A DNA stretch of 64,000 nt from CAYLRU01 sp964386565 (lineage in GTDB: Bacteria; Desulfobacterota; Desulfobacteria; Desulfobacterales; UBA5616): the NCBI GenBank assembly GCA_964386565.1, contig CAYLRU010000001.1, forward strand, positions 1 through 64,000, written 5' to 3'. Below are positions 8,057-17,150 of the stretch, in pieces. The notes under the pieces were generated by a model that ran no database searches, was not told the DNA's origin, and saw only the letters and a list, made by a program, of their open reading frames with translations. Made by a program: the position numbers and the translations under genes. Each line of letters starts with the position of its first letter. The stretch's first letter is position 1.

Positions 8057-9112
8057 ATGACAATGGCAGGCAGGAATCAACACCAGCCGGTGGTTGATAC
8101 GAAAAACAAAAAAATCGATCAAATCGGAATCGTGGTAAAAGATGCTCACAGATCCGCCAGGCGGTACTCGGAAATTTTCGGGATCGGGCCATGGGTATTT
8201 ATTGATTTTGCCGCCACGGACGTGGTTTTCCAAAACCGCGGAATCGGTGACGGCACATCGCTGATCCGCGCTGCAATGGCGAACCTGGGGAAAGTTCAGA
8301 TCGAATTGCTGCAGCCGCTTTACGGCGGGGGCACCCATGCCGCTTTCCTGAAAAACCGCGGGGAAGGGGTTCATCATGTCAGTTTCGGCATGGTGGACGA
8401 TCATGACGCTGCCGTCTGTGCACTGACGCAAAAAAACATTCACGTGGAAATGTCCGGGCTGCTCGGGGGTGAGGTACGGTTTACGTACATGGATACGGTT
8501 AAGGACCTGGGAACGATTTTCGAGTTTGTCAAACCCCCCGCCGGGGACCTTCAGTCCTTGAAACCCTGGGGAATTTACGAACACCGGGGACACGGTCTGA
8601 TCAATATCGAAGGCAAGGAAATCCGGCAGATCGGCATCGTGGTCGAAGACGCCGAAAAAACGGCAAAAAACTACTGGGACATGTTCGGTGTGGGCCCCTG
8701 GATACTCGTCGATTTCAAGCCTCCCCATGTGTCCGACGCCGCCCTTCATGGCATCACCATGTTCGACGGCATTGATTTTCATGTTCGAGCTGCTTTGGCC
8801 GATCTTGGGGACATGCAGATCGAACTGCTGGAACCGGTAAAAGGACCCAGCACTTACATGGAATTTTTTAAAAATTTCGGCCAGGGGGTTCACCATGTCA
8901 GCTTCGGGGAAACGGAAGATCATGATGAAGTGGTTTCCATTATGCAGGACAACGGCTTTGATATTGAAATGAAGGGCGTCCTGGGCGGCGCCGTCCGGTT
9001 CACCTATATGGCCACGCAGAAAGAGCTGGGCACCATTTACGAGGTCGTTAAAACCGATCATGAAGCTGAAATGACCCTGGTACCCTACGGCACTTATCCG
9101 CCGTCGGCTTGA
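8057..9112 (+). CDS. Tandem VOC (glyoxalase/methylmalonyl-CoA epimerase-like) protein
   Basis: 351 aa, strong AAAGGAGGGCC before the ATG. Two homologous VOC modules, about 20-165 and 190-340, each with IGIVVxDA, QIELLxP, GVHHVSFG and GTIxEVVK-type strands. In methylmalonyl-CoA epimerase the metal ligands are His, Gln, His, Glu. Here the second (QIELL), third (HHVSF) and fourth (IFEFV/IYEVV) are retained, but the first His is Gln in both modules (IDQIGIVV, IRQIGIVV). So a metal site may exist with altered geometry. Two modules in one chain can form a complete VOC barrel pair without dimerising. Substrate unknown; an acyl-CoA epimerase or a lyase-type activity is possible. Confidence 0.75.
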   Translation: MTMAGRNQHQPVVDTKNKKIDQIGIVVKDAHRSARRYSEIFGIGPWVFIDFAATDVVFQNRGIGDGTSLIRAAMANLGKVQIELLQPLYGGGTHAAFLKNRGEGVHHVSFGMVDDHDAAVCALTQKNIHVEMSGLLGGEVRFTYMDTVKDLGTIFEFVKPPAGDLQSLKPWGIYEHRGHGLINIEGKEIRQIGIVVEDAEKTAKNYWDMFGVGPWILVDFKPPHVSDAALHGITMFDGIDFHVRAALADLGDMQIELLEPVKGPSTYMEFFKNFGQGVHHVSFGETEDHDEVVSIMQDNGFDIEMKGVLGGAVRFTYMATQKELGTIYEVVKTDHEAEMTLVPYGTYPPSA

Positions 9113-9161
9113 CCCCGGCCCCACAATGGCACAACATCCGAACAGGAAAGGAGAAAAAACG

Positions 9162-9563
9162 ATGGATCGTGAAGAAGTGATGGATTTCTTCAACAAGACG
9201 CCCCGAATCGGTTCACTGAGCACCGCCGACAAGAATGGAAATGTCAATGCAGCGGTTTTCGGATCCCCGCAGATGATCAACAAGAACACCGTGGTGATGG
9301 GAATCGGAAAAAACCGGACCTTTCTCAACCTCACTGAAAATCCAAAGGCGGTTTTCCTGGTGGTGGAGCCCGGCAAGTCCGTCATGGGCTGGAAAGGGTT
9401 TCGCGTCTATCTCGAGGTCGAAACCATTGATACGGAAGGGGAGTTTCTCGATCAAATCAAAACCGGCATTGCCAGGGGCGTGGGGGAAGATGCCGCCAAG
9501 ATGATTCATGCTGCCGTCCGCTTCACCGTCACGGATGTTCGAGACCTGTTCGCACCACCGTAA
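9162..9563 (+). CDS. Pyridoxamine 5'-phosphate oxidase-like FMN-binding protein
   Basis: The start at ATG 9162 (133 aa) is preceded by AGGAAAGGAG; an upstream in-frame ATG at 9126 lacks a comparable site. The sequence fits the small PPOX split-barrel family: FFNKTPRIGSLSTADKNGNVNAAV at the N-terminal strand pair, then MGIGKNRTFLNLTENPKA, typical of FMN phosphate contact, and a C-terminal RFTVTDVRDLF strand. Such proteins are flavin reductase or heme/F420-related binders, rarely true PNP oxidases. It follows the VOC gene by about 50 nt on the same strand, so it is probably in the same transcript. Substrate not predictable. Confidence 0.75.
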   Translation: MDREEVMDFFNKTPRIGSLSTADKNGNVNAAVFGSPQMINKNTVVMGIGKNRTFLNLTENPKAVFLVVEPGKSVMGWKGFRVYLEVETIDTEGEFLDQIKTGIARGVGEDAAKMIHAAVRFTVTDVRDLFAPP

Positions 9564-9633
9564 TGTGAACGGGAACGCAGACCTGCCGCAGGTATACGAT
9601 GAAAATCCAGCCAAAGATGTTTTATTTTACACG

Positions 9634-9698
9634 GAGAGTTGAGCGTTACCGGGTTTGGGTTTGATTCTGCAGCTCACACCCCGCATCTCTCAACTCTC
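9634..9698. terminator. Possible hairpin between convergent genes
   Basis: GAGAGTTGAG at 9634-9643 pairs perfectly with CTCAACTCTC at 9689-9698, with a 45-nt loop, between convergent stops at 9563 and 9745. No clean T-run follows, so a terminator role is tentative. Confidence 0.35.
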
Positions 9699-9744
9699 AT
9701 TAAAAACGCCGGGGATCGGCTCCCGGAACCGGGCAGGCGGAAAT

Positions 9745-11388
9745 CTAATTCAAAACAACAACCCCTGCATTGGCGGAAGCATCCACTTTTCCGTTTTTTT
9801 TGACTTGCCGGCCGTTCATAAATACCGCTTCGATTCCCGTAGGCGCCTGGTCGGTTTTTTCAACCGTGTTGTTGTCCTTTAGGTTTTCCCAGTCAAATAC
9901 CGTTATATCCGCTGCCATTCCTTCTTTTAAAACGCCCCGATCCCGGATGTTAAACCGTTTTGCCGTTGCCCCGGTCATCTTGTGGACGGCCTCTTCCAGG
10001 GATAACAGGTTCCGGTCCCGTGAATATTGCAGCAGCAGGGGAAAAGCGCCGAATGACGCCGGGTTCTGCACCCCTTCGGCCGACACCACGGCATCGGTCA
10101 TGAAAAGACATTCCGGATGACGGATGAGCGCATCGATAACTTCCATATTGCTGTAATTGTGATTGAGGATCCGGGCCCGACCGTTTGTTTTCTCCGAAAG
10201 GCCCAGAATCACCTGGACCGGTCGCGTGTTTGTCTTTCGGGCGATTTCGTCGATGAACATGCCGTTGTACGGGTCAAAATCCGGATGCCCCGCGTAGGTC
10301 AGTTGGATGTCCTCGTAGCCAAATCCCACGATCTGGGACATGGCCTCCAGTCCCTTTTCCACACTGGCCAGTGCTTCCGGTTTATGATAATTGGCCGGGA
10401 TGTCCGCCAGAAACCACGGCGGCAGGACCACGTTAATGATCGAGTTGCCGCAATGATAGGGGTAGGTGTCGATCATGACGTCCACCCCCCTGCCCACGGC
10501 TTTATCCAGCTCCTCCAGGCACTGCCTGTAAGTGGGATGGCTTTTGGATCCGGCAAACATGAGATGGGAGTATTGAAGACGGACGCCCGTCTTTTCGGCC
10601 ACATCGATCATTTCCCGGAGGGAGAGCACGTTATGCGGGGTGTTCGGGTCTTCGTAAAACCCCGATACACAGGAGTAAGCGCGACCATGCACCGTGACGA
10701 TCCTGTTCTTTTTTTTCACCAGCCGTGCGACTTCCATGATCTGGTCGTTGGGAAAAAATATGCCCGGTTCATAACCCAGGCCGAAGGACACGCCAGCCGC
10801 GCCCTGGTCCATGGCTTCTTCAAGCAGGAAGAGCAGTTCTTTCATTTCATCCCGGTCCAGGGGCTTGGGATCCAGTCCCCGCATGGATGCCTGGGTCGTG
10901 CCGTGCCCGGCCAGGTGGACCACGTTATGGCTCAATCCAACCTTTTCGAGGTGGGAAAAATAATCCGCCATGGTGTCCCAATACAAGTCAAACCCGCGGT
11001 CCGCCCCCAGCTTGATCATTTCCTTGAAAGGGCTGTTTTTCCGGAAGGCTCCCGGGCTGTAACCGCAGTTGCCCGTTACAAAGGTGGTGCATCCCTGGGC
11101 CGTATACGGCGTTTTTAACCTGTCGAATCCTTCGATACAAAGAATCCAGTCCATGTGGGAATGGGCATCGATAAACCCCGGAGAAATCACCAGGCCCGTG
11201 CAATCCATTGTTTCACAGTCGATGTCGATGGGTGAAGGAGATACCGCTTCAATTTTATCTTCCCGGACCAATACGTTTCCGGTGTATCCCCTGCGTCCTG
11301 TTCCGTCGACAATGAGCCCGTTCTTCAGCAGAATGCAGGCGTGATCCGTTTTCATGCCTGCATTGTCTGAATTTAATTGTTGTGCCAT
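9745..11388 (-). CDS. N-acyl-D-amino-acid deacylase family amidohydrolase
   Basis: 547 aa, ATG 11388 with GAGGAA 9 nt upstream. It belongs to the D-aminoacylase/amidohydrolase-3 group: the metal motif GFIDAHSHMD (HxH), the bridging Cys region GNCGYSPG, HLAGHGTTQ, a His in TVHGRAYS, a His in QYSHLMF, and a catalytic Asp in LFMTDAVVS, ending in the small beta domain GVLKEGMAADITVFD typical of these enzymes. Known members remove acyl groups from N-acyl-D-amino acids; many annotated relatives have unknown substrates. It stands alone on the minus strand, convergent with the PPOX gene and divergent from the DUF123-AOR pair. Confidence 0.8.
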   Translation of the reverse strand: MAQQLNSDNAGMKTDHACILLKNGLIVDGTGRRGYTGNVLVREDKIEAVSPSPIDIDCETMDCTGLVISPGFIDAHSHMDWILCIEGFDRLKTPYTAQGCTTFVTGNCGYSPGAFRKNSPFKEMIKLGADRGFDLYWDTMADYFSHLEKVGLSHNVVHLAGHGTTQASMRGLDPKPLDRDEMKELLFLLEEAMDQGAAGVSFGLGYEPGIFFPNDQIMEVARLVKKKNRIVTVHGRAYSCVSGFYEDPNTPHNVLSLREMIDVAEKTGVRLQYSHLMFAGSKSHPTYRQCLEELDKAVGRGVDVMIDTYPYHCGNSIINVVLPPWFLADIPANYHKPEALASVEKGLEAMSQIVGFGYEDIQLTYAGHPDFDPYNGMFIDEIARKTNTRPVQVILGLSEKTNGRARILNHNYSNMEVIDALIRHPECLFMTDAVVSAEGVQNPASFGAFPLLLQYSRDRNLLSLEEAVHKMTGATAKRFNIRDRGVLKEGMAADITVFDWENLKDNNTVEKTDQAPTGIEAVFMNGRQVKKNGKVDASANAGVVVLN

Positions 11389-11577
11389 TTCAGTTCTTCC
11401 TCTTTTTTGAAGCGTTTAAAAGAACAAAAAACCCGGATCCGGGCCAAAAGATGCCGTTTCCAGATGGACCCCGGCTAAATTATTTTGAATTTTCGCTCTT
11501 TATGATATAAAATTCTGAAAAAATCAACTCATTGTCATCATCCATGGATTCCATCCCGGGTCCTTAAGGTAAAAAGC

Positions 11578-12063
11578 ATGCCCCGAAAATTCGCATTCCC
11601 GAGCACCAGGGGATCTTACATCCTGATCCTGCACCTTGCAAAGACCGGGACGGTCCGGGTGGGACGCCTGGGAAACATTGATTTTCAAAAAGGTTTTTAC
11701 GCATACGTGGGAAGCGCCATGGGACCGGGGGGACTGGCCGGCAGAATCCGCCATCATTTAAAGCCCGCAAAAAACCCCCATTGGCACATTGACTACCTCG
11801 GCCAGATCGCGGACATTAAAGAGGTCTGGATTTGCGAGGGGCCCCATCGCCGTGAACATGCCTGGGCCCGGATATTTTCCGGGTCGGAGAAAGCGGGCAT
11901 CCCGGCGAAAGGATTCGGCAGTTCGGATTGCCACTGTTTAACGCACCTGTTCCACATGAAAAAACGGCCCGTGTTTCATCATTTTAAGGAAGCCCTGGCC
12001 GGTCAAAACATGCCGGTCTGCCTTCTTAAGGCGGTTCCGGTAACGAAAGGAGAAAAAATATGA
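11578..12063 (+). CDS. DUF123 (GIY-YIG-like) protein
   Basis: 161 aa with the compact DUF123 pattern: GSYILILHLAKTGTVRVGRLG, FQKGFYAYVGSAMGPGG, RIRHHLKPAKNPHWHIDYL, then a C-terminal CxH/FGSSDCHCLTHLF block. The family is a divergent relative of GIY-YIG nucleases found alone or fused to endonuclease III. The catalytic role is not established. Its stop overlaps the start of the next gene by 4 nt (ATGA), so it is translationally coupled to the aldehyde ferredoxin oxidoreductase, an odd functional pairing. About 20 residues at the C terminus (KAVPVTKGEKI) are unrelated to the family core. Confidence 0.75.
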   Translation: MPRKFAFPSTRGSYILILHLAKTGTVRVGRLGNIDFQKGFYAYVGSAMGPGGLAGRIRHHLKPAKNPHWHIDYLGQIADIKEVWICEGPHRREHAWARIFSGSEKAGIPAKGFGSSDCHCLTHLFHMKKRPVFHHFKEALAGQNMPVCLLKAVPVTKGEKI

Positions 12064-13994
12064 GCCGGACACCGGGATATGCGGGAAAAATACTGAAGGT
12101 TGACCTGTCCTCAACAAACAGCACCACCATTGATACGCGTGCCTATGCAGACCGGTTTATCGGCGGCAGGGGAATCGCCGGCAAAATTCACTGGGATGAG
12201 GTTCCCCGCCAAACCGGTCCTTTTGATCCGGAAAACCGCCTGGTGTTCATGACCGGCCCGGCTTGCGGCGTGCCGGGTTTTGCCGGTTCCAGGTGGCATG
12301 TTTCCGGAAAATCTCCCATTTCAAACCGGTTTACGTATTGCAACCTGGGCGGCGATTGGGGCGCCCGGATGAAGTTCGCCGGTTTTGACGGGCTTGTGGT
12401 TTGCGGCAAGGCAGACGATCTGGTTTATCTGAAAATCGAAAACGGGAAAGTTGAAATAAAAAGCGCCGCCCATCTGAAAGGAAAAGGCGCCATCACGACC
12501 AGGGAAATGTTAAAAGACGAACTCGGCAAGGCCTTTCGAATTGTTGCCGTGGGACCGGCAGGGGAAAACCGGGTGGTATTCGCCTCCCTGCTGGCGGACG
12601 GGGATTCCAGTGGATCGGGCGGTCTTGGAGCCGTCATGGGGGGAAAGAATTTAAAAGCCGTTGCCGTAAAAGGAGACGGGTCCGTTTCCATAGCAGACCC
12701 GGAAAAAGCCGCTCTCTTGAGAAAAAAAATCAAGGAGATAAAAGGCGGCCCCGGCGCCATGCCCCGATTTCTCCCGGAAAGTTCAAAAAAAAGCATCTGT
12801 TACGGATGTATCAACGGCTGCATCCGGAATGACTACACGGGAAAAAGCGGATACACCGGCAAGGCGATGTGTCATGCGGGACTCTTCTATTTTGTAAGGG
12901 CGATGCGGTATTACAGGGAAATGACGGAAGTCCCGTTTGCCGCCACCAAGTTCTGCGACGACCTCGGCCTGGATACCTACGCCGTGGACATGGCCCTGAA
13001 GTGGCTCAGCCGATGCTACCAGGCCGACATATTGTCCGATGAAGAGACAGGCATTCCCATATCCGAGATCGGGAGTTTTGAATTTATCGAAACATTGACC
13101 CGCAAAATAGCATTTCGCGAAGGCATCGGCGATCTGCTGGCAAACGGGGTCCGGCAGGCAGCCGAATCCCTCGGAGAAAAATACTCGGCCATGATCACCG
13201 ATTATATTTCTAAAACCGGTGAGATGCAGGTATACGATCCGCGACTGTACCTGACCACGGGAATCTTCTGGGCCATGGAACCCCGGCTGCCCATATCGCA
13301 ACTCCATGAGATCAGCAGGCCCATGATCATGTGGGCGGCAAAGGCCGCAAACCAGGATTTCATGGGAATGTCACTTAAAGACAATTACATGACCTCGGAT
13401 GTGGTTCGGGGAATCGGCAAAACGTTCTGGGGTTCGGAGATCGCTGCGGATTTTTCCACCTATGACGGAAAGGCCCGGGCAGCGATGAACATTCAGAACC
13501 GCCAAGTTTTCCACGAAAGCATCGTGTTGTGCGACATGTCCTGGCCCATTCTCCATAGTGCATCCACGCCGGATCACGTGGGAAACCCGGCCCTGGGCTG
13601 CGAGGTTTTCTCCGTTATTACCGGCATGGATGCGGACAAAGCGGTAATGGACGAATTCGGCAGCCGCATATTCACCCTGCAAAGGGCCGGCCAGATCCGG
13701 GACGGTCATTGCGGCAGAAAAGACGATGTGCTGCCGGAATTTCATTTTACCGTCGGTCTGAAGACGGATTTCGGCAATGAAAACTGCATCGTGCCCGGAA
13801 AAGAGGGTGAGGTCTTCTCCAGAAAAGGCATGGTGGTGGACAGGGATGCGTTTGAAAACATGAAAGGGGAGTATTATCGCCTGCGGGGCTGGGACGTGGA
13901 ATCCGGTCTGCCCACGCGCCAAAGCCTCGAACGCCTGGATCTGGCCGATATTGCCGACGGCCTGGAGCAAATGGGAATGCTTGCGGGTGAATAA
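12060..13994 (+). CDS. Aldehyde:ferredoxin oxidoreductase family protein (tungsten/molybdenum bis-pterin)
   Basis: 644 aa. N-terminal AOR domain: GYAGKILKVDLS, FIGGRGIAGKI, and the pterin-contact region SGKSPISNRFTYCNLGG...GARMKFAGFDG. The Fe-S ligands occur as CYGCINGC (Cys-x2-Cys-x3-Cys), with a later Cys in ESIVLCDMSW as the likely fourth ligand. The C-terminal AOR region has the usual RxDDxLPExF-like end (GRKDDVLPEFHF). Such enzymes oxidise aldehydes to acids with ferredoxin, or act in reverse, in the cytoplasm. AGGAG lies inside the upstream gene. The substrate range cannot be inferred; some AOR-family members act on aromatic or acyl-CoA substrates. Confidence 0.85.
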   Translation: MSRTPGYAGKILKVDLSSTNSTTIDTRAYADRFIGGRGIAGKIHWDEVPRQTGPFDPENRLVFMTGPACGVPGFAGSRWHVSGKSPISNRFTYCNLGGDWGARMKFAGFDGLVVCGKADDLVYLKIENGKVEIKSAAHLKGKGAITTREMLKDELGKAFRIVAVGPAGENRVVFASLLADGDSSGSGGLGAVMGGKNLKAVAVKGDGSVSIADPEKAALLRKKIKEIKGGPGAMPRFLPESSKKSICYGCINGCIRNDYTGKSGYTGKAMCHAGLFYFVRAMRYYREMTEVPFAATKFCDDLGLDTYAVDMALKWLSRCYQADILSDEETGIPISEIGSFEFIETLTRKIAFREGIGDLLANGVRQAAESLGEKYSAMITDYISKTGEMQVYDPRLYLTTGIFWAMEPRLPISQLHEISRPMIMWAAKAANQDFMGMSLKDNYMTSDVVRGIGKTFWGSEIAADFSTYDGKARAAMNIQNRQVFHESIVLCDMSWPILHSASTPDHVGNPALGCEVFSVITGMDADKAVMDEFGSRIFTLQRAGQIRDGHCGRKDDVLPEFHFTVGLKTDFGNENCIVPGKEGEVFSRKGMVVDRDAFENMKGEYYRLRGWDVESGLPTRQSLERLDLADIADGLEQMGMLAGE

Positions 13995-14036
13995 GATGAG
14001 CGCCCGGCTGTAAATGCCGGTCCACTTCGAACCGTA

Positions 14037-15908
14037 TCACTCGAAATTAACGGTCACCCGGTATTCACCAAAAACCTGCTTCATGGATACGGTTCCCGAT
14101 TGATTGATCAGGGAGATCATCTTCTTGTTTTCCGCCAGTATGTCCGCGGTAAACCCCCTGAGCCCCCTGCTCCTGGCATACTCCACCATTCGCGCCTGTA
14201 ATGCCTTGCCCAGCCCCAGGCCCTGCCACTCCGGATGGATCACGTAGGCAACTTCCGCCATGTCGGTGGACGGATCTACACTGTAGCATGCACTGCCGAC
14301 AATCTGTTCATTCTCCCGGGTCCCGGCCACGGCAACAAACGCCATCTCATTTTCATAATCCACATTGCACAAGTGTTCCGCCCTGGAAACCGGAAGAGAT
14401 GACATCCGCGTAAAAAACCGGGTGCGGATATCTTCCGGTCTCAAATGATAAAAAAGATCCTGGAGGCCTTCCACATCAGAAGCCTTTGAAGGCCGGATCA
14501 GAACGGCGGTATTATTCTTCAGCAAAACCTCCCGCTCTTCCTCTGCAGGATAGGCTGTTTTGCTTTTCAGGGTCTGATCCCGGCGGACATATCCCAACCG
14601 CTTGGCCTCCTCCAGCAGGTGGGTGCGAAAGTCGGGATGGGCGATTTCGATTAACGATAATGCCCTTTCACGGATGGTTTTTCCGAAAATGTAGGCAATG
14701 CCGTATTCGGTGATCACATAGTGAACCTCCGACCGGGGTATGGTAACCCCTTCTCCTTCGTGCAGCAGGGGTCGTATTCTGGAAGCCATGCCGTCTTCGG
14801 TTACCGAGGCCAGGCATATGATGGGCTTTCCACCGGGAGAATCTGCCGCACCCCGGATGAAATCCGGCTGGGTGGATACACCGCTGTAAAATTCTCCCTC
14901 GAACTGATCGGCACAGACCTGGCCCATGAGATCCACGGCAAACGCCTGGGTAACAGAAACCATCTGGTTGTTTTTTGAAATGACCCCGGGATTGCAGACA
15001 TAATCCATGGGCTGGAAGTTAAACAACGGGTTCCGGTGGACAAGATCATACAGGCGCCTTGTCCCCATGCAATAGCTGGTAACGACTTGATTCCGGTGCA
15101 GCGTTTTTGCCCTTCCCGTAATCACCCCGTTTTCAATCAGGTCGATGACGGGATCGGTGATGACATCCGTGTGAATCCCCAGGTTCCGGCGGTTGGTCAA
15201 AAATTTCAGCATCCCGTGGGGGTATCGTCCCAGTCCGATTTGCAGCGTCGATCCGTCGTCGATAATTGTTGCCACATACCGGGCTATCTTTTCCGCAACA
15301 GCGTCCACCTGGGGATGGGTATATTCGACAACAGGGGAATCGTTGAACACGAGCGCATCAATATGATTGACATGGATGGTGCTTTTTCCGTTTGTCCAGG
15401 GCATTCGGGGATTAATCTCGGCGATAACACGCCTGGCGCAGTGAACCGCCGCATGGGTAACATCGACGGACACCCCGAGACTGACATACCCGTGCTCGTC
15501 GGGCATGGATACCTGGACCAGGGCCACATCCAGTGAGAACCTGCCGGTTTTCATCATTTTCGGAACATCGGCAATGGAAACCGGGATATAATCCGCCATA
15601 CCCCGCTTGACAGCCTCTTTCGCATCGGTTCCCACAAAGAAAACCTTGTGTTGAAACCGCGTCCGGGGAACACCCGCCTCGGTTACGATAGCGCCGTCGG
15701 TTAAAAAATGAAAAATTTGAATGTCCGAAAGCCGTTTGTCCGTGTTTTCCAGGGCCTGGATGAGCAACCGGGGGGTTGCGCATGCCGTGCCCAGAAAAAT
15801 CCGGTCTCCGGATCGAATGGCGGATACGGCTTCTTCCGGGGAAGACAGGCGGATCCCGAGTTGTGTTAAAATCGCCTCCTGGGACGGATCGGGTAATGAA
15901 TATTCCAT
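14037..15908 (-). CDS. Acetyl-CoA hydrolase/CoA-transferase fused to a GNAT acetyltransferase domain
   Basis: 623 aa, ATG 15908 after GAGGAAAA. Residues about 25-440 are a family I-type CoA-transferase of the 4-hydroxybutyrate/acetyl-CoA hydrolase group (LQIGLGRYPHGM, FEGEFYSGVSTQPDF, VHYVITEYGIAYIFGKTIRER). Residues about 460-623 are a GNAT domain with an acetyl-CoA pyrophosphate loop (HPEWQGLGLGKALQARMVEYA). Such fusions are known in anaerobic Proteobacteria, but the GNAT function is unproven. Plausible jobs: shuttling CoA between acetate or other short acids and acyl-CoAs, with acetyl-CoA-responsive self-modification or substrate modification (inference). Its promoter region is shared back-to-back with selD. 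Confidence 0.85.
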   Translation of the reverse strand: MEYSLPDPSQEAILTQLGIRLSSPEEAVSAIRSGDRIFLGTACATPRLLIQALENTDKRLSDIQIFHFLTDGAIVTEAGVPRTRFQHKVFFVGTDAKEAVKRGMADYIPVSIADVPKMMKTGRFSLDVALVQVSMPDEHGYVSLGVSVDVTHAAVHCARRVIAEINPRMPWTNGKSTIHVNHIDALVFNDSPVVEYTHPQVDAVAEKIARYVATIIDDGSTLQIGLGRYPHGMLKFLTNRRNLGIHTDVITDPVIDLIENGVITGRAKTLHRNQVVTSYCMGTRRLYDLVHRNPLFNFQPMDYVCNPGVISKNNQMVSVTQAFAVDLMGQVCADQFEGEFYSGVSTQPDFIRGAADSPGGKPIICLASVTEDGMASRIRPLLHEGEGVTIPRSEVHYVITEYGIAYIFGKTIRERALSLIEIAHPDFRTHLLEEAKRLGYVRRDQTLKSKTAYPAEEEREVLLKNNTAVLIRPSKASDVEGLQDLFYHLRPEDIRTRFFTRMSSLPVSRAEHLCNVDYENEMAFVAVAGTRENEQIVGSACYSVDPSTDMAEVAYVIHPEWQGLGLGKALQARMVEYARSRGLRGFTADILAENKKMISLINQSGTVSMKQVFGEYRVTVNFE

Positions 15909-15962
15909 TTTTCCTCGCTTTGGGGAATGGCCGTTTTAAAAGGGGCCATACGAAAACTCGGA

Positions 15963-15991
15963 TTGACATTTGGTCGCGTTAAAAATAAGAT
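15963..15991 (+). promoter_or_regulatory. Sigma70-type promoter candidate for selD
   Basis: TTGACA at 15963-15968, a 17-nt spacer, and TAAGAT at 15986-15991, about 60 nt ahead of the selD start at 16054. Perfect -35 and acceptable -10. Confidence 0.55.
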
Positions 15992-16053
15992 AGTGTAAAA
16001 AATGAAAAAATTCAACAGGATGATTACATTTTAAACCGATTCGGGAGTGTTTC

Positions 16054-17103
16054 ATGGACAATATCAAGCCGTTGCGCCTGACGCAAACCGTATCTGGTGC
16101 CGGGTGAGCGTCCAAGCTGGCTCCAGGGGACCTGGATAAGGCATTGTGCGGAATTGAATTTCCAAAGGATGAAAATCTTATTGTGGGGCTGGACCATGCA
16201 GATGATGCCGGCGTGTATAAAATCTCCGATGATCTCGCCCTTATCCAGACCGTGGATTTTTTTACACCCGTGGTGGACGACCCCTACGATTTTGGCCGGA
16301 TTGCGGCGGCCAATGCGTTAAGCGATATTTACGCCATGGGCGGAGTTCCCAAAACCGCTTTGAATCTTGTTGCATTTCCCGTCGGCCAGATGGACTTGGA
16401 TATTCTCCGGCAGATTCTCCTGGGCGGCCTGGAAAAAATGAAAGAAGCGGGTGTCGTGGTGGTGGGCGGACACAGCGTCGAGGACAAGGAGCTTAAATAC
16501 GGACTCTCCGTGACCGGATTCGTTCACCCGGATCAAGTGTTGATCAAGAAAAACATCCGGGTCGGCGACCGCCTGATCCTGACCAAACCCCTGGGAACCG
16601 GCATTATCAATACGGCCATAAAAGGAGGACTGGCTTCCCCGGAAGTAACTTGCGCCGTTACGGAACTCATGGCCGGGCTGAACAAAACAGCGGCGGAGAT
16701 CATGGTCCGGTACCCGGTACATGCCTGCACCGACATTACCGGATTCGGATTGCTCGGCCATATTGCGGAGATGGTTGGGGAATCAGGTCCCGGCGTGGTC
16801 CTTTATTCCGAATCCGTTCCCATCATACCGGAAGCCCCGGGTTATGCCGACATGGGAATGGTACCGGGCGGCACATATAAAAACCGGGAGTTTCGGGAAC
16901 ACATGGTAAAAATCCAGGACGGGGTTTCCCGGTCTGTTTGCGATATCATGTTTGATCCCCAGACATCCGGCGGTCTGCTGATCAGTGTTTCTCCGGGTTC
17001 AGCCGAAGACCTGCTGGTTCAATTAAAGGAAGCCGGCATTTCCCAGGCGTCCGTTATCGGGGAGGTGGTTGCCGCGCCTGAAAACAGAATCGAGGTCCGG
17101 TGA
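16054..17103 (+). CDS. selD: Selenide, water dikinase (selenophosphate synthetase), itself a selenoprotein with in-frame UGA
   Basis: Makes selenophosphate from selenide and ATP for selenocysteine and selenouridine synthesis. The full-length frame is 349 aa: ATG 16054 (GGGAG 6 nt upstream) through a TGA at 16105-16107 to the stop at 17103. The TGA is codon 18, in the context SGAG-U-ASKLAP, exactly where SelD proteins carry catalytic Cys or Sec (GAGCxxKxxP). Downstream motifs are typical: DDAGVYKI, TVDFFTPVVDDPYDFGRIAAANALSDIYAMGG, GGHSVED and TDITGFGLLGH. Without readthrough the product would begin only at TTG 16144 and lack the catalytic loop. A hairpin right after the UGA fits a bacterial SECIS element. 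Followed by a PilZ gene. Confidence 0.92.
16108..16136 (+). promoter_or_regulatory. Candidate bacterial SECIS element in selD
   Basis: Directly after the UGA, TCCAGG (16122-16127) and CCTGGA (16131-16136) form a perfect 6-bp stem closing a GGA loop. The loop begins 20 nt after the UGA and its first bases are G, matching known bSECIS rules (short apical loop with an early G, stem starting roughly 11-16 nt past the UGA). Confidence 0.7.
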
Positions 17104-17150
17104 CTGAAATCGAATCATTCTGAAAACCCCCTGTTACCCGGGAGAATACC

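Noticed and set aside
9118..9161. Upstream ATG start for the PPOX protein
   Set aside because: The 9126 start has no ribosome-binding site; 9162 has a strong one.
16144..17103. SelD starting at TTG 16144
   Set aside because: Would lack the catalytic loop; the frame continues through UGA with full N-terminal homology.
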